Part shown: piece by piece, positions 1 to 7,146 of the stretch
Layout: the number at the start of each line of letters is the position of its first letter
Position numbering within the stretch: position 1 is the first letter of the stretch
From: Alphaproteobacteria bacterium
Lineage (GTDB): Bacteria; Pseudomonadota; Alphaproteobacteria; Reyranellales; Reyranellaceae
Direction of reading: 5' to 3'
NCBI GenBank assembly: GCA_005884705.1
Contig: VBAF01000169.1
Location: 1-12,407 of the forward strand
DNA: 12,407 nt
Made by a program: the position numbers and the translations under genes
Notes under the pieces: model-generated
What the model saw: the letters and a program-made list of their open reading frames with translations, nothing else
Database searches by the model: none
What the model was told of the DNA's origin: nothing

Positions 1-1292
1 TGGTTCTCCGAAACGACCAGGTTGGCCTGGTCGAAGCGCAGGCCGAGGTTCACCGTGACGGTCGGCGTCACCTTCCATTCGTCCTGCAGATAGACGCCAT
101 ACAGCCAGCCGGTGTTGTCGGTTCCGGTGACGAGGCCGGTCGGCTGATCGCTGGTCGGCGTGCCGGTGTCGTCGATCGGGAGAACCTGCGCGTTGGTGCC
201 GTCGGTGGCACGCTCGCGCTGCACCAGGAAGCCGCCGCGCACGGTGTGGTTGGACGCGATCTTCCAGCTGCCGTCGCCCTGCACGCCGATCGCGAGGTTG
301 GTTCGGCTCGACCACGGCGCGATGCCGTTGAACATCAGGTCGCCGAACGGATCGGGTTTGTAGGTGAGGTTGGAGTGGCGCGCGAAGCCCGACAGCTGGA
401 AGTCGGCGCTGCCGTAGTGCTTCTGCAGCGACACCATGCCGAAATAGGTGCTTTCCCATTGTTGCGCATCGAGCAGGGCGCTGTTGAGCTCGGTCGAGCC
501 GGCGACCGTGAAGGCCGGCGTCTGGAAGGGATTGTTGGGGATCTGGAAGCGCGCATGCGAGGCGCCGCCGATGAAGCTCACCCGCGTCTGCTCGTCGATG
601 ATTCCGGTGACCTTGGCCAGCCCGTGCCACTGGTCGGTGTCGTCGTGCAGCGGCGTATAGGACGCCGTTGGATTCTCGATGCCAATGCTGTTGTGCTTGA
701 ACTGGCCGGTGACGAAGTAGTCGATCGGCCCCGACCGGCCGCCGTAGTTGAAGGACGGCTGCAGCCAATCGCGCGTGCCCGCCGTCATCGTCGCCTCGGC
801 GCCGGGATCGCTGGTGCCGGACTTCAGCGCGATGTCGATGATGCCGGCGGTCCGGAAGCCGTATTGCGCCGGCAGCGCGCCGGTGATCAGGGACATCTTG
901 CGAGCGTACTGGGTGGTCAGCGCGTTGGTGAACAGCGACAGCCCCTCGGGGAGCTGCACGCCGTCCAGCCGGTACTGCAGGTTGCCGTGGTCGCCGCGGA
1001 CATGGAGTTGGCCGAAGCTGTCCTGCGCGACGCCCGGCGCGCGCAGCAGCACCTGGTTGATCGGCGCCTGCTCGCCTTGCGGCACCGTGTCGATGACGCC
1101 CGGCGTGAAATCGTAGCGCGAGGCGCCGAGGCTGGGCTGGATCGAGCCGCGCGCGTCGTCGAGCTGCGTCGCGGTGACCGTGATCGGCGGTAAGGAAGGG
1201 GCCGGTGCGGTGGGCGGCGTCGTCTGGCCGAGGGCCGGAGCCGGTGCCAGAACCGCACAAAGCGCCATCGTCCGCCGCGGCCAACGTCGCAT
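1..1292 (-). CDS. TonB-dependent outer-membrane receptor, N-terminal part (runs off left edge)
   Basis: My translation of the minus strand from ATG at 1292 gives 430 residues with no stop before the window edge. Residues 1-23 form an export signal (Arg-rich start, hydrophobic MALCAVLAPAPALG). LPPITVTAT at about 34-42 resembles a TonB box. A plug domain follows at about 55-165 (VLLRAPGVAQ, LHVRGDHGNLQYRLDGVQLPEG, PAQYGFRTAGIIDI), then beta-barrel strands rich in aromatic residues (YGVYLQDEWKVTPTVTVNLGLRFD at the edge). Such receptors bring scarce metal chelates, vitamins or other ligands across the outer membrane using TonB-ExbBD energy. A GGGAG sits 8 nt before the ATG. The start is preceded by a promoter overlapped by a Zur-like operator, so zinc or a zinc chelate is the best substrate guess. 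That is inferred from regulation, not from the protein. No partner uptake genes are visible in the window. Confidence 0.93.
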   Translation of the reverse strand, partial: MRRWPRRTMALCAVLAPAPALGQTTPPTAPAPSLPPITVTATQLDDARGSIQPSLGASRYDFTPGVIDTVPQGEQAPINQVLLRAPGVAQDSFGQLHVRGDHGNLQYRLDGVQLPEGLSLFTNALTTQYARKMSLITGALPAQYGFRTAGIIDIALKSGTSDPGAEATMTAGTRDWLQPSFNYGGRSGPIDYFVTGQFKHNSIGIENPTASYTPLHDDTDQWHGLAKVTGIIDEQTRVSFIGGASHARFQIPNNPFQTPAFTVAGSTELNSALLDAQQWESTYFGMVSLQKHYGSADFQLSGFARHSNLTYKPDPFGDLMFNGIAPWSSRTNLAIGVQGDGSWKIASNHTVRGGFLVQRERATDGTNAQVLPIDDTGTPTSDQPTGLVTGTDNTGWLYGVYLQDEWKVTPTVTVNLGLRFDQANLVVSEN

Positions 1293-1324
1293 CGCCCATT
1301 CTCCCGTGATCGACTGCAGCCAGA

Positions 1325-1341
1325 ACGTTATAGTGTAACAT
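1325..1341 (-). promoter_or_regulatory. Zur-type operator (zinc-responsive repressor site)
   Basis: On the minus strand the site reads ATGTTACACTATAACGT. It is an imperfect palindrome centred on 1333; extended to 19 bp (1324-1342), 7 of 9 base pairs match. Against the proteobacterial Zur core as I recall it, ATGTTATAATATAACAT, 14 of 17 positions agree. It covers the -10 hexamer of the receptor promoter, which is how a repressor would act. It does not resemble a Fur, Irr or Mur site. The identification is by pattern only. Confidence 0.68.
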
Positions 1342-1354
1342 TAATGATCGTCAA
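1327..1354 (-). promoter_or_regulatory. Promoter of the TonB-dependent receptor
   Basis: On the minus strand TTGACG (1354-1349) and TATAAC (1332-1327) are separated by 16 nt, a good sigma70-type pair in an AT-rich island inside a GC-rich region. The predicted transcription start is near 1320, leaving a leader of about 28 nt with a GGGAG ribosome site before the ATG at 1292. Confidence 0.65.
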
Positions 1355-1442
1355 CCCGCGGCGCGATCGACGCGTGCATGGTCACAGGCGGCAACGCCGG
1401 GCAGCGGGTGCTGCAATAGTCGTGCGGTCGGGGCGGTTGGCG

Positions 1443-1709
1443 TCAGCCGCCCCTGATCGCTTCAGTCAATTGGACGAGTTGCAGGGCGGCGGTCGCGACG
1501 ACCGATCCCGCCAAGGCGCTGAGCACGGTGATACCCAGCCGCCGGCGCCGGCGATGGCCGATCGCCCCGCGCCGGAATTCCTCCTCGGTGGTGTCCCATC
1601 CGCGCGGTTCGTAGTAGGTGCGCCGCCCGAGGCGCCGCGTCTGGTGCCGCCACGCCACGACGCCCGCGATCAGCGCGGCGAGCACGGGAAGGATCGGACC
1701 GAGCCACAT
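1443..1709 (-). CDS. Small two-helix membrane protein, unknown function
   Basis: An 88-residue protein I do not recognise. Residues 3-20 (LGPILPVLAALIAGVVAW) and about 58-79 (LGITVLSALAGSVVATAALQLV) are hydrophobic and look like two membrane helices. They are joined by a polar loop with RRTYYEPRGW, an acidic TTEEEF and the basic run HRRRRRLG. By the positive-inside rule the loop should be cytoplasmic, putting both ends outside. It lies between secA and the receptor on the same strand and could be read from secA. The ribosome site is weak. It is accepted as a gene because the helix-loop-helix layout is coherent and the antisense frames are not; the function is not guessed. Confidence 0.6.
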   Translation of the reverse strand: MWLGPILPVLAALIAGVVAWRHQTRRLGRRTYYEPRGWDTTEEEFRRGAIGHRRRRRLGITVLSALAGSVVATAALQLVQLTEAIRGG

Positions 1710-1797
1710 GCCTGCGGAAGCTAGGCCGGAAAACCGAGGGCGCTTGTGGCAAAGCTGTGCCGGTGCGCCGCGTACGAGGCCGTACTAAACCCGCCGG

Positions 1798-4554
1798 CTA
1801 AACTCGCCCATGGCAGTGCTTGAACTTCTTGCCCGAGCCGCAGGGGCAGGACGCGTTGCGCGAGACCTTGCCCCAGGTCGCCGGATCGTTGGGATCGACC
1901 CTGGGGTTGGTGCGCGGCCGCTGCAGCGTCGCCACGCCGCCGCCCGACGGATCGGCCGGGTCGAAGCCCGGATCGTCGGCCTGCAGGGCGGCGAGCGCGG
2001 GGTCCTCGTGGATCTCGCGCATCTGCCCCTGCGGCGGCCCGATCGGTGCCGGCTCGAGCGGGGGCGGCTGCTCCATGCGGAGCTGCAGGTTGGCGAGCAC
2101 GTTCACCACCTGCTCGCGCAAGCCGGTCAGCAGGTCATTGAACAGGTTGAAGGCCTCGCGCTTGTATTCGTTGAGCGGGTCCTTCTGGCCGTAGGCGCGC
2201 AGGCCGATGCCCTGGCGCAGATGGTCGAGGTGCAGCAAGTGGTCCTTCCAGCTCTGGTCGAAGAGCTGCATCAGGATGCTCTTCTCGACCTGGCGCCAGA
2301 CCTCGGGCCCGTACTGCGCGACCTTCTGGGCGAACAGCCGGTCGGCCGAATCGTTGAGGCGCTGCTTGATGCCGTCCTCGGCGATGCCCTCTTCGCGGGC
2401 CCATTCGTCGACCGGCAGGTCGAGGCCGAACACGCGCTTGACGTCTTCCCTGAGCTCGGCGGTCTTCCATTGCTCGGCGTAGACATTCTCCGGAATGGCG
2501 CGCGACACCATGCCGTCGATCACGTCGCGGCGCATGCCGGTGACGACGTCGGAGACGTCCTCGGTCGCCATCAGCTCGGTGCGCTCCTTGTAGATCTCCT
2601 TGCGCTGGCTGTTCATGACGTCGTCGAAGCGCAGCAGGTTCTTGCGGATCTCGAAGTTGCGCGCCTCGACCTTGCCCTGCGCCGTCTCGAGCGCCTTGTT
2701 GAGCCAGCGATGGGTCAGCGCCTCGTCGTCGGCCATGCCCTTCTTCTGCACCCAGTCGAGCACCTTGTTGTTGCCGAAGATGCGCATCAGGTCGTCTTCG
2801 AGCGACAGGAAGAACTTCGACGCGCCGGGATCGCCCTGGCGGCCCGAGCGGCCGCGCAGCTGGTTGTCGATGCGCCGGCTTTCGTGACGCTCGGTGCCGA
2901 CCACGAACAGGCCGCCGGCCTTGAGCACGATCTCGCGGTCGCGCTCGACGCCGGCGCGGATCTCGGCCTCGACCCGGGCGATCTCCGCCTTGCGTTCGGC
3001 CTCGTCGGCGAACCTGGCGGTGATTTCCGGCTCGCTCTGGCGCACCAGCATCTCGACGTTGCCGCCGAGCTGGATGTCGGTGCCGCGGCCGGCCATGTTG
3101 GTGGCGATGGTGATGGTGCCCGGCCGGCCGGCCTGGGCGATGATCTGGGCTTCCTGCTCGTGGAAGCGGGCGTTCAGCACGCTGTGCCTGATGCCGGCCT
3201 GCTTGAGCGCCTCCGACAGCGCCTCGGACTTCTCGATCGAGACGGTGCCGACCAGCATCGGCTGGTGGCGGTCCTGGCACTCCTTGATCAGCTTGACGAT
3301 GGCGCGCGTCTTGTCGGTCAGCGTGCGGTAGATCTCGTCGTCGGCGTCCTTGCGCGTGACCGGCACGTTGGTCGGGATCTCGACCACCTCGAGCCGGTAG
3401 ATCTCGCCGAACTCGGCGGCCTCGGTCAGCGCCGTGCCGGTCATGCCGGCGAGCTTGGGATACATGCGGAACAGGTTCTGGAAGGTGATCGAGGCGAGCG
3501 TCTGGTTCTCGCGCTGGATCTCGACCTTCTCCTTGGCCTCGAGCGCCTGGTGCAGGCCTTCCGAATAGCGGCGGCCCGACATCATGCGGCCGGTGAACTC
3601 GTCGATGATGACGACCTGGCCGTCCTTGACGATGTAGTCGACGTCGCCGGTGAACAGCTTGTGGGCGCGCAGCGCCTGGGTGACGTGGTGCAGCAGCGTG
3701 ATCTGGGTCGGCGCATAGAGGCTCTGGCCCTCGGGCAGCAGCCCGTCGCTGCGCAGGATTTCCTCGACCTGCTCGACTCCGCCCTCGGTGAAGACGACGG
3801 TGCGGTTCTTCTCGTCCTTCTCGTAGGCGTCGGTCGGCAGCCGCGGGATCACCGTGTCGGCGCGGCGGTAGAGCTCCGAGGAATCCTCGGCCGGGCCGGA
3901 GATGATCAGCGGCGTGCGCGCCTCGTCGATCAGGATCGAATCGACCTCGTCGACGATGGCGTAGTGGAAGGGCCGCTGGACCATGGCGTCCAGCCGGTAC
4001 TTCATGTTGTCGCGCAGATAGTCGAAGCCGATCTCGTTGTTGGTGCCGTAGGTGACGTCGCAGCGATAGGCGGCGGCACGCTGCTCGTCGCTGAGGTCGT
4101 GCACGATCACGCCGACGGTGAGGCCCAGGAAGCCGTAGATCTGGCCCATCCATTCGGCGTCGCGCCGGGCGAGGTAGTCGTTCACGGTGACGACGTGCAC
4201 GCCCTTGCCTTGCAGGGTCGCCACCAGGGTCTTGCCCTCGCCGGTCTTCATCTCGGCGATCTTGCCCTGGTGCAGGACCATGCCGCCCTTGAGCTGGACG
4301 TCGAAATGGCGCTGGCCGAGGGTCCGCTTGGCCGCTTCGCGCACCACCGCGAAGGCCTCGACCAGGAGGTCGTCGACGGTCTCGCCCTTGGTCAGTCGTT
4401 CGCGGAACTCGAGCGTCTTGGCGCGCAGCGCCTCGTCGGAGAGCTTCTCGACCTCCGGCTCCAGCGCATTGATTTTCGCCACCGGCTTGTCGAAGCCTTT
4501 GACGATCCTGTCATTGGCCGTCCCGAACAAGCTTCGGGCGAGCACGCCGAGCAT
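1798..4554 (-). CDS. secA: Preprotein translocase ATPase SecA (with 7-residue gap in NBD1)
   Basis: A 918-residue protein, full length for alphaproteobacterial SecA, the ATPase motor that pushes unfolded precursors through SecYEG. Visible in order: Walker A GEGKT (105-109), motif Ia TVNDYLA (123-129), DEVDSILIDEARTPLIISG (201-219), IDEFTGRMMSGRRYSEGLHQA (316-336), GMTGTA (369-374), NMAGRGTDIQLGG (485-497), GTERHESRRIDNQLRGRSGRQGDPG (552-576), and a C-terminal zinc motif CPCGSGKKFKHCH that binds SecB and lipid in this family. The start at 4554 was chosen over the longer frame to 4692 because MLGVLARSLFG matches known N-termini and AGAGG lies 5 nt upstream. Odd point: after GKTLVATL (107-114) the sequence goes straight to QGKGVHVVTVN. 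The almost universal PVYLNAL/PAYLNAL segment is absent without a frameshift, so activity is uncertain. Confidence 0.97.
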   Translation of the reverse strand: MLGVLARSLFGTANDRIVKGFDKPVAKINALEPEVEKLSDEALRAKTLEFRERLTKGETVDDLLVEAFAVVREAAKRTLGQRHFDVQLKGGMVLHQGKIAEMKTGEGKTLVATLQGKGVHVVTVNDYLARRDAEWMGQIYGFLGLTVGVIVHDLSDEQRAAAYRCDVTYGTNNEIGFDYLRDNMKYRLDAMVQRPFHYAIVDEVDSILIDEARTPLIISGPAEDSSELYRRADTVIPRLPTDAYEKDEKNRTVVFTEGGVEQVEEILRSDGLLPEGQSLYAPTQITLLHHVTQALRAHKLFTGDVDYIVKDGQVVIIDEFTGRMMSGRRYSEGLHQALEAKEKVEIQRENQTLASITFQNLFRMYPKLAGMTGTALTEAAEFGEIYRLEVVEIPTNVPVTRKDADDEIYRTLTDKTRAIVKLIKECQDRHQPMLVGTVSIEKSEALSEALKQAGIRHSVLNARFHEQEAQIIAQAGRPGTITIATNMAGRGTDIQLGGNVEMLVRQSEPEITARFADEAERKAEIARVEAEIRAGVERDREIVLKAGGLFVVGTERHESRRIDNQLRGRSGRQGDPGASKFFLSLEDDLMRIFGNNKVLDWVQKKGMADDEALTHRWLNKALETAQGKVEARNFEIRKNLLRFDDVMNSQRKEIYKERTELMATEDVSDVVTGMRRDVIDGMVSRAIPENVYAEQWKTAELREDVKRVFGLDLPVDEWAREEGIAEDGIKQRLNDSADRLFAQKVAQYGPEVWRQVEKSILMQLFDQSWKDHLLHLDHLRQGIGLRAYGQKDPLNEYKREAFNLFNDLLTGLREQVVNVLANLQLRMEQPPPLEPAPIGPPQGQMREIHEDPALAALQADDPGFDPADPSGGGVATLQRPRTNPRVDPNDPATWGKVSRNASCPCGSGKKFKHCHGRV

Positions 4555-4579
4555 GAAAACCTCTATTTTGTAATAACTT

Positions 4580-4600
4580 AGGCGGGCACGCGGCCCGCCT
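4580..4600 (-). other. Stem-loop in the secA leader
   Basis: AGGCGGGC (4580-4587) and GCCCGCCT (4593-4600) form a perfect 8-bp GC-rich stem with a 5-nt loop. With the promoter called here, transcription would start near 4602, so the hairpin would be at the very 5' end of the secA message, about 15 nt before the ribosome site at 4564-4560. This would fit a message-stabilising cap or a translation control element. There is no U-tract, so it is not a terminator. Confidence 0.45.
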
Positions 4601-4608
4601 GCTCCTGA

Positions 4609-4637
4609 GAGATAGAGAGCGCATCCGGCAGTGTCAA
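4609..4637 (-). promoter_or_regulatory. secA promoter
   Basis: On the minus strand a perfect TTGACA (4637-4632) is followed after 17 nt by TATCTC (4614-4609). This is a strong housekeeping-sigma pattern for an alphaproteobacterium. The distance to the secA ATG at 4554 leaves a leader of about 48 nt. Confidence 0.68.
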
Positions 4638-4659
4638 CGCAAGCGCCCGCCAATCGGCC

Positions 4660-4751
4660 AACGGGACACATCTCGATCATCGATCGGGACAAGTCCCGAC
4701 GATCGATTGGAACAAGTCCCGATCATGGGTCGGGACAAGTCGTCTCACGGA
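4660..4751. repeat. Four tandem 23-bp units with internal dyads
   Basis: Units at 4660-4682, 4683-4705, 4706-4728 and 4729-4751 align without gaps. The core ACAAGTC falls at 4689, 4712 and 4735, exactly 23 nt apart; unit one has ACACATC in the same place. Units one and two agree at 17 of 23 positions. Unit two contains a perfect dyad TCGGGAC-aa-GTCCCGA (4684-4699). A decayed fifth copy (attggcacaattc, 4754-4766) may follow at 25-nt spacing. The array lies in the divergent gap between secA and the prolyl isomerase gene, upstream of both. It could be a multi-site operator or a REP-like intergenic repeat; I do not recognise the family. Confidence 0.75.
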
Positions 4752-4837
4752 AAATTGGCACAATTCGCTGCCATTGGACGGGCCGAAGTGTGTAAACCGG
4801 GTTGCCGCCCGCCTCTCGATCGTCGCTGGAGTCCGCC

Positions 4838-5806
4838 ATGTTGCCGTGCCTGCGTTTGCTGCGCGTCGTATCCCTCGTCTGCGCAGCCTTCACGGTTGGC
4901 GGCCTTGCCGAGGCGCAGCAGCCGCCGGCCGCCAAGCCGCCGGCGCAGAAGCCCACTCAGCCCGCCGGCCAGCCGACCGCCCCGGCCGCCGCCGCCAAGG
5001 ATCCGGTGGTGGCGACGGTGAACGGCCAGCCGATCTACCTGTCCGAGCTCGAGGTCGCCCAGCAGGCGCTGCCGGCGCAATACCGCAACGTGCCGCTGGC
5101 AAGCGTCTACCCCGCCCTGCTGGAGCGCATCATCAGCAGCAAGCTGGTGGTGGCCGACGCCAAGAAGAACAAGGCCGACGCCGATGCCGCCTTCAAGAAG
5201 CGCCTGGCCTTCGTCGAGGAGCAGGTCGTCCAGGACTACTGGCTGACCAAGGAGGTCGCCAAGCGCATCACCGCCGAGAAGATGCAGCAGCGCTACGAGG
5301 AGAAGCTGAAGTCGATGCCGGCCGAGGAGGAGGTCCATGCGCGCCACATCCTGGTCGCGACCGAGCCGGAGGCGAAGGATCTGCTGGCCGAGCTGAAGAA
5401 GGGCGCCGCGTTCGACAAGCTCGCGCGCGAGAAGTCGACCGACAAGGCATCCGGCGCGGAGGGCGGCGACCTCGGCTGGTTCAAGCGCACCGACATGGTG
5501 AAGGAATTCTCCGACGCCGCCTTCACCCTCAAGAAGGGCGAGCTGAGCGAGGCGCCGGTCAAGACGCAATTCGGCTTCCACCTGATCAAGCTCGAGGACC
5601 GCCGCCAGGCGCCGCCGCCCAGCTTCGAGGAGCTGGCCGACCCGATTCGCGAAGAGCTGGGGCGCGAGACGGTGACCCAGTTCTTCGACCAGCTGCGCTT
5701 GACCGCCAAGATCGAGAAATTCAACATCGACGGCAGCAAGGTCGAGGCGAAGCCGGCCGTCGCGCCGACCACTCCGGCGCCCGCGCTGCCCAACCCGCCG
5801 AAGTAA
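4838..5806 (+). CDS. Exported parvulin-type peptidyl-prolyl cis-trans isomerase
   Basis: A 322-residue protein. Residues 1-26 are a Sec signal peptide ending LAEA-QQ; the Cys at 15 is not in a lipobox. A Pro/Ala-rich linker (28-55) leads to a SurA/PrsA-like N-terminal chaperone helix region opening with VATVNGQPIYLSELEVA (58-74). The rotamase domain spans about 165-256, from EEVHARHILVATEPEA through GGDLGWFKRTDMVKEFSDAAFTLKKGE to VKTQFGFHLIKLED, which carries the family's usual signature positions. It should act in the periplasm, isomerising prolyl bonds in newly exported or outer-membrane proteins. The start at 4838 is chosen over TTG at 4802 because GGAG lies 6 nt upstream and the signal peptide begins there. 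It is divergent from secA, which fits a shared role in export. A Pro-rich tail ends the protein. Confidence 0.92.
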   Translation: MLPCLRLLRVVSLVCAAFTVGGLAEAQQPPAAKPPAQKPTQPAGQPTAPAAAAKDPVVATVNGQPIYLSELEVAQQALPAQYRNVPLASVYPALLERIISSKLVVADAKKNKADADAAFKKRLAFVEEQVVQDYWLTKEVAKRITAEKMQQRYEEKLKSMPAEEEVHARHILVATEPEAKDLLAELKKGAAFDKLAREKSTDKASGAEGGDLGWFKRTDMVKEFSDAAFTLKKGELSEAPVKTQFGFHLIKLEDRRQAPPPSFEELADPIREELGRETVTQFFDQLRLTAKIEKFNIDGSKVEAKPAVAPTTPAPALPNPPK

Positions 5807-5860
5807 AACTCACTTTTCATGCGGTTTCTGGTGTAGGCTCGGCCGTTCGGCTGCACCGGA

Positions 5861-7096
5861 ATGGACGGTGCGCCCGGGGGGAAGGAACTCGATGTCCGCC
5901 GTCAAACGCTGCCGCGCATCGCCGGCGTCAAGCTCGCAGCAGCCGCTTCCGGCCTGCGCTACCAGGGCCGTGACGACGTGATGCTGGCGGTGCTGCCGGC
6001 CGGCGCCACCATCGCGGGCGTGCTGACCAGGTCCAAGACCTCGTCGGCGCCGGTCGACTGGTGCAAGAAGAACCTGCCGCGCGGCAAGGTGCGGGCGATC
6101 CTGGTCAACGCCGGCAACGCCAACGCCTTCACCGGCAAGCTCGGCGACAAGGCGGTCGAGGAGAGCACGCGGGCGGTGGCGCAGGCACTGGGTTGCCCGC
6201 GCAACGAGGTGTTCATGGCCTCGACCGGCGTGATCGGCCAGCCGCTCGACTGGGAGAAGCTCGCGGCCGTCGTGCCGGCGATGATCAAGGGCGCGCGCGA
6301 GGACAACTGGGCGGCCGTCGCGGCGGCGATCATGACCACCGACACCTTCCCCAAGCTCGCCACCCGCCAGGCCAAGATCGGCGAGCGGACGGTGACCTTG
6401 AACGGCTTCCTCAAGGGCTCCGGCATGATCGCGCCCGACATGGCGACCATGCTGGGTTTCGTCTTCACCGACGCCAAGATCCCGGGCGGCGTGCTGCACA
6501 AGCTGGTCACCGATGCCGCCGACAAGTCGCTGAACTGCGTCACCGTCGACGGTGACACCTCGACCAGCGACACGCTGCTGCTCGCCGCCACCGGCGTTGC
6601 CCGCCATGCGCCGATCGAGGAGGCCGATGACCCGGTGCTGGCCGATTTCAAGCGCGCGCTCGACGAGCTGCTGATCGAGCTGGCGCAGCTTCTGGCGCGC
6701 GACGGCGAGGGTGCCACCAAGTTCGTCACCATCAATGTCGGTGGCGCTTCGTCGAACGGCGCGGCGCGCAAGATCGGGCTGGCGGTCGCCAACTCGCCGC
6801 TGGTCAAGACCGCGATCGCCGGCGAGGACGCCAACTGGGGCCGCATCGTCATGGCGGTCGGCAAGTCGGGCGAGCGCGCCGACCGCGACAAGCTCAGGAT
6901 CTCGATCGGCGGCGTGAAGATCACCGACGGCGGCCAGGTCGTGCCGAACTACGACGAGGCCCCGGTTGCCAAGCACATCAAGGGCTCCGACGTCGTCATC
7001 GACATCGATCTCGGCATCGGCCGCGGCCGCGCCACCGTGTGGACCTGCGATCTGACGCACGGCTACATCGACATCAACGGCAGCTACCGTTCTTGA
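5861..7096 (+). CDS. argJ: Bifunctional glutamate N-acetyltransferase / amino-acid acetyltransferase ArgJ (start uncertain, probable 5' frameshift)
   Basis: ArgJ moves the acetyl group from N-acetylornithine to glutamate, closing the cyclic arginine pathway; the bifunctional form can also use acetyl-CoA. Numbering from 5861: the oxyanion-hole segment STGVIG is at 121-126 and the self-cleavage site KGSGMIAPDMATM at 185-197. The chain is cut between Ala195 and Thr196, which becomes the N-terminal nucleophile of the beta subunit. The conserved NCVTVDGDTSTSDT and GEDANWGRI follow, and the protein ends DINGSYRS. The ATG at 5861 has no usable ribosome site. A strong GGAAGGA stands 6 nt before another ATG at 5892 in a different frame, whose first codons read MSAVK before losing the ArgJ frame; adding one A at 5904-5906 would restore MSAVKTLPRIAGVKLA. 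Whether this is real or a sequencing slip cannot be told here. The rest of the frame is intact. Confidence 0.94.
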   Translation: MDGAPGGKELDVRRQTLPRIAGVKLAAAASGLRYQGRDDVMLAVLPAGATIAGVLTRSKTSSAPVDWCKKNLPRGKVRAILVNAGNANAFTGKLGDKAVEESTRAVAQALGCPRNEVFMASTGVIGQPLDWEKLAAVVPAMIKGAREDNWAAVAAAIMTTDTFPKLATRQAKIGERTVTLNGFLKGSGMIAPDMATMLGFVFTDAKIPGGVLHKLVTDAADKSLNCVTVDGDTSTSDTLLLAATGVARHAPIEEADDPVLADFKRALDELLIELAQLLARDGEGATKFVTINVGGASSNGAARKIGLAVANSPLVKTAIAGEDANWGRIVMAVGKSGERADRDKLRISIGGVKITDGGQVVPNYDEAPVAKHIKGSDVVIDIDLGIGRGRATVWTCDLTHGYIDINGSYRS

Positions 7097-7146
7097 ACTT
7101 CGCGGACGAGTGTCCGGGCGGGCCGCCGGCGCTCGGCGGCCGGCCG

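Noticed and set aside
246..1193. 315-codon plus-strand frame over the receptor gene
   Set aside because: The minus-strand frame gives a coherent TonB-dependent receptor with signal peptide, plug and barrel; the plus frame is compositionally biased with no motif.
1772..1785. Hairpin after the secA stop as a terminator
   Set aside because: Only a 5-bp stem (GTACG/CGTAC) and no following U-run on the minus strand.
1810..4581. Long open frame (923 codons) on the plus strand opposite secA
   Set aside because: It is the antisense shadow of secA, kept open by GC-rich codon bias; its product is a low-complexity mix of Leu, Ala, Asp, Gly and Val with no domain.
4555..4692. Upstream extension of secA to 4692
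   Set aside because: The added 46 residues cross the promoter, leader hairpin and ribosome site, and match no SecA N-terminus.
4660..4751. Short direct repeats as a CRISPR array
   Set aside because: The units are contiguous at 23 bp with no unique spacers, and no cas genes are present.
4755..4796. TTGGCA and TGTAAA as a promoter for the prolyl isomerase gene
   Set aside because: The spacing between the two hexamers is 30 nt, and no pair with 16-18 nt spacing could be found.
5810..7060. 416-codon minus-strand frame over argJ
   Set aside because: Antisense shadow of argJ; rich in Arg, Asp, Gly and Val with no recognisable fold.
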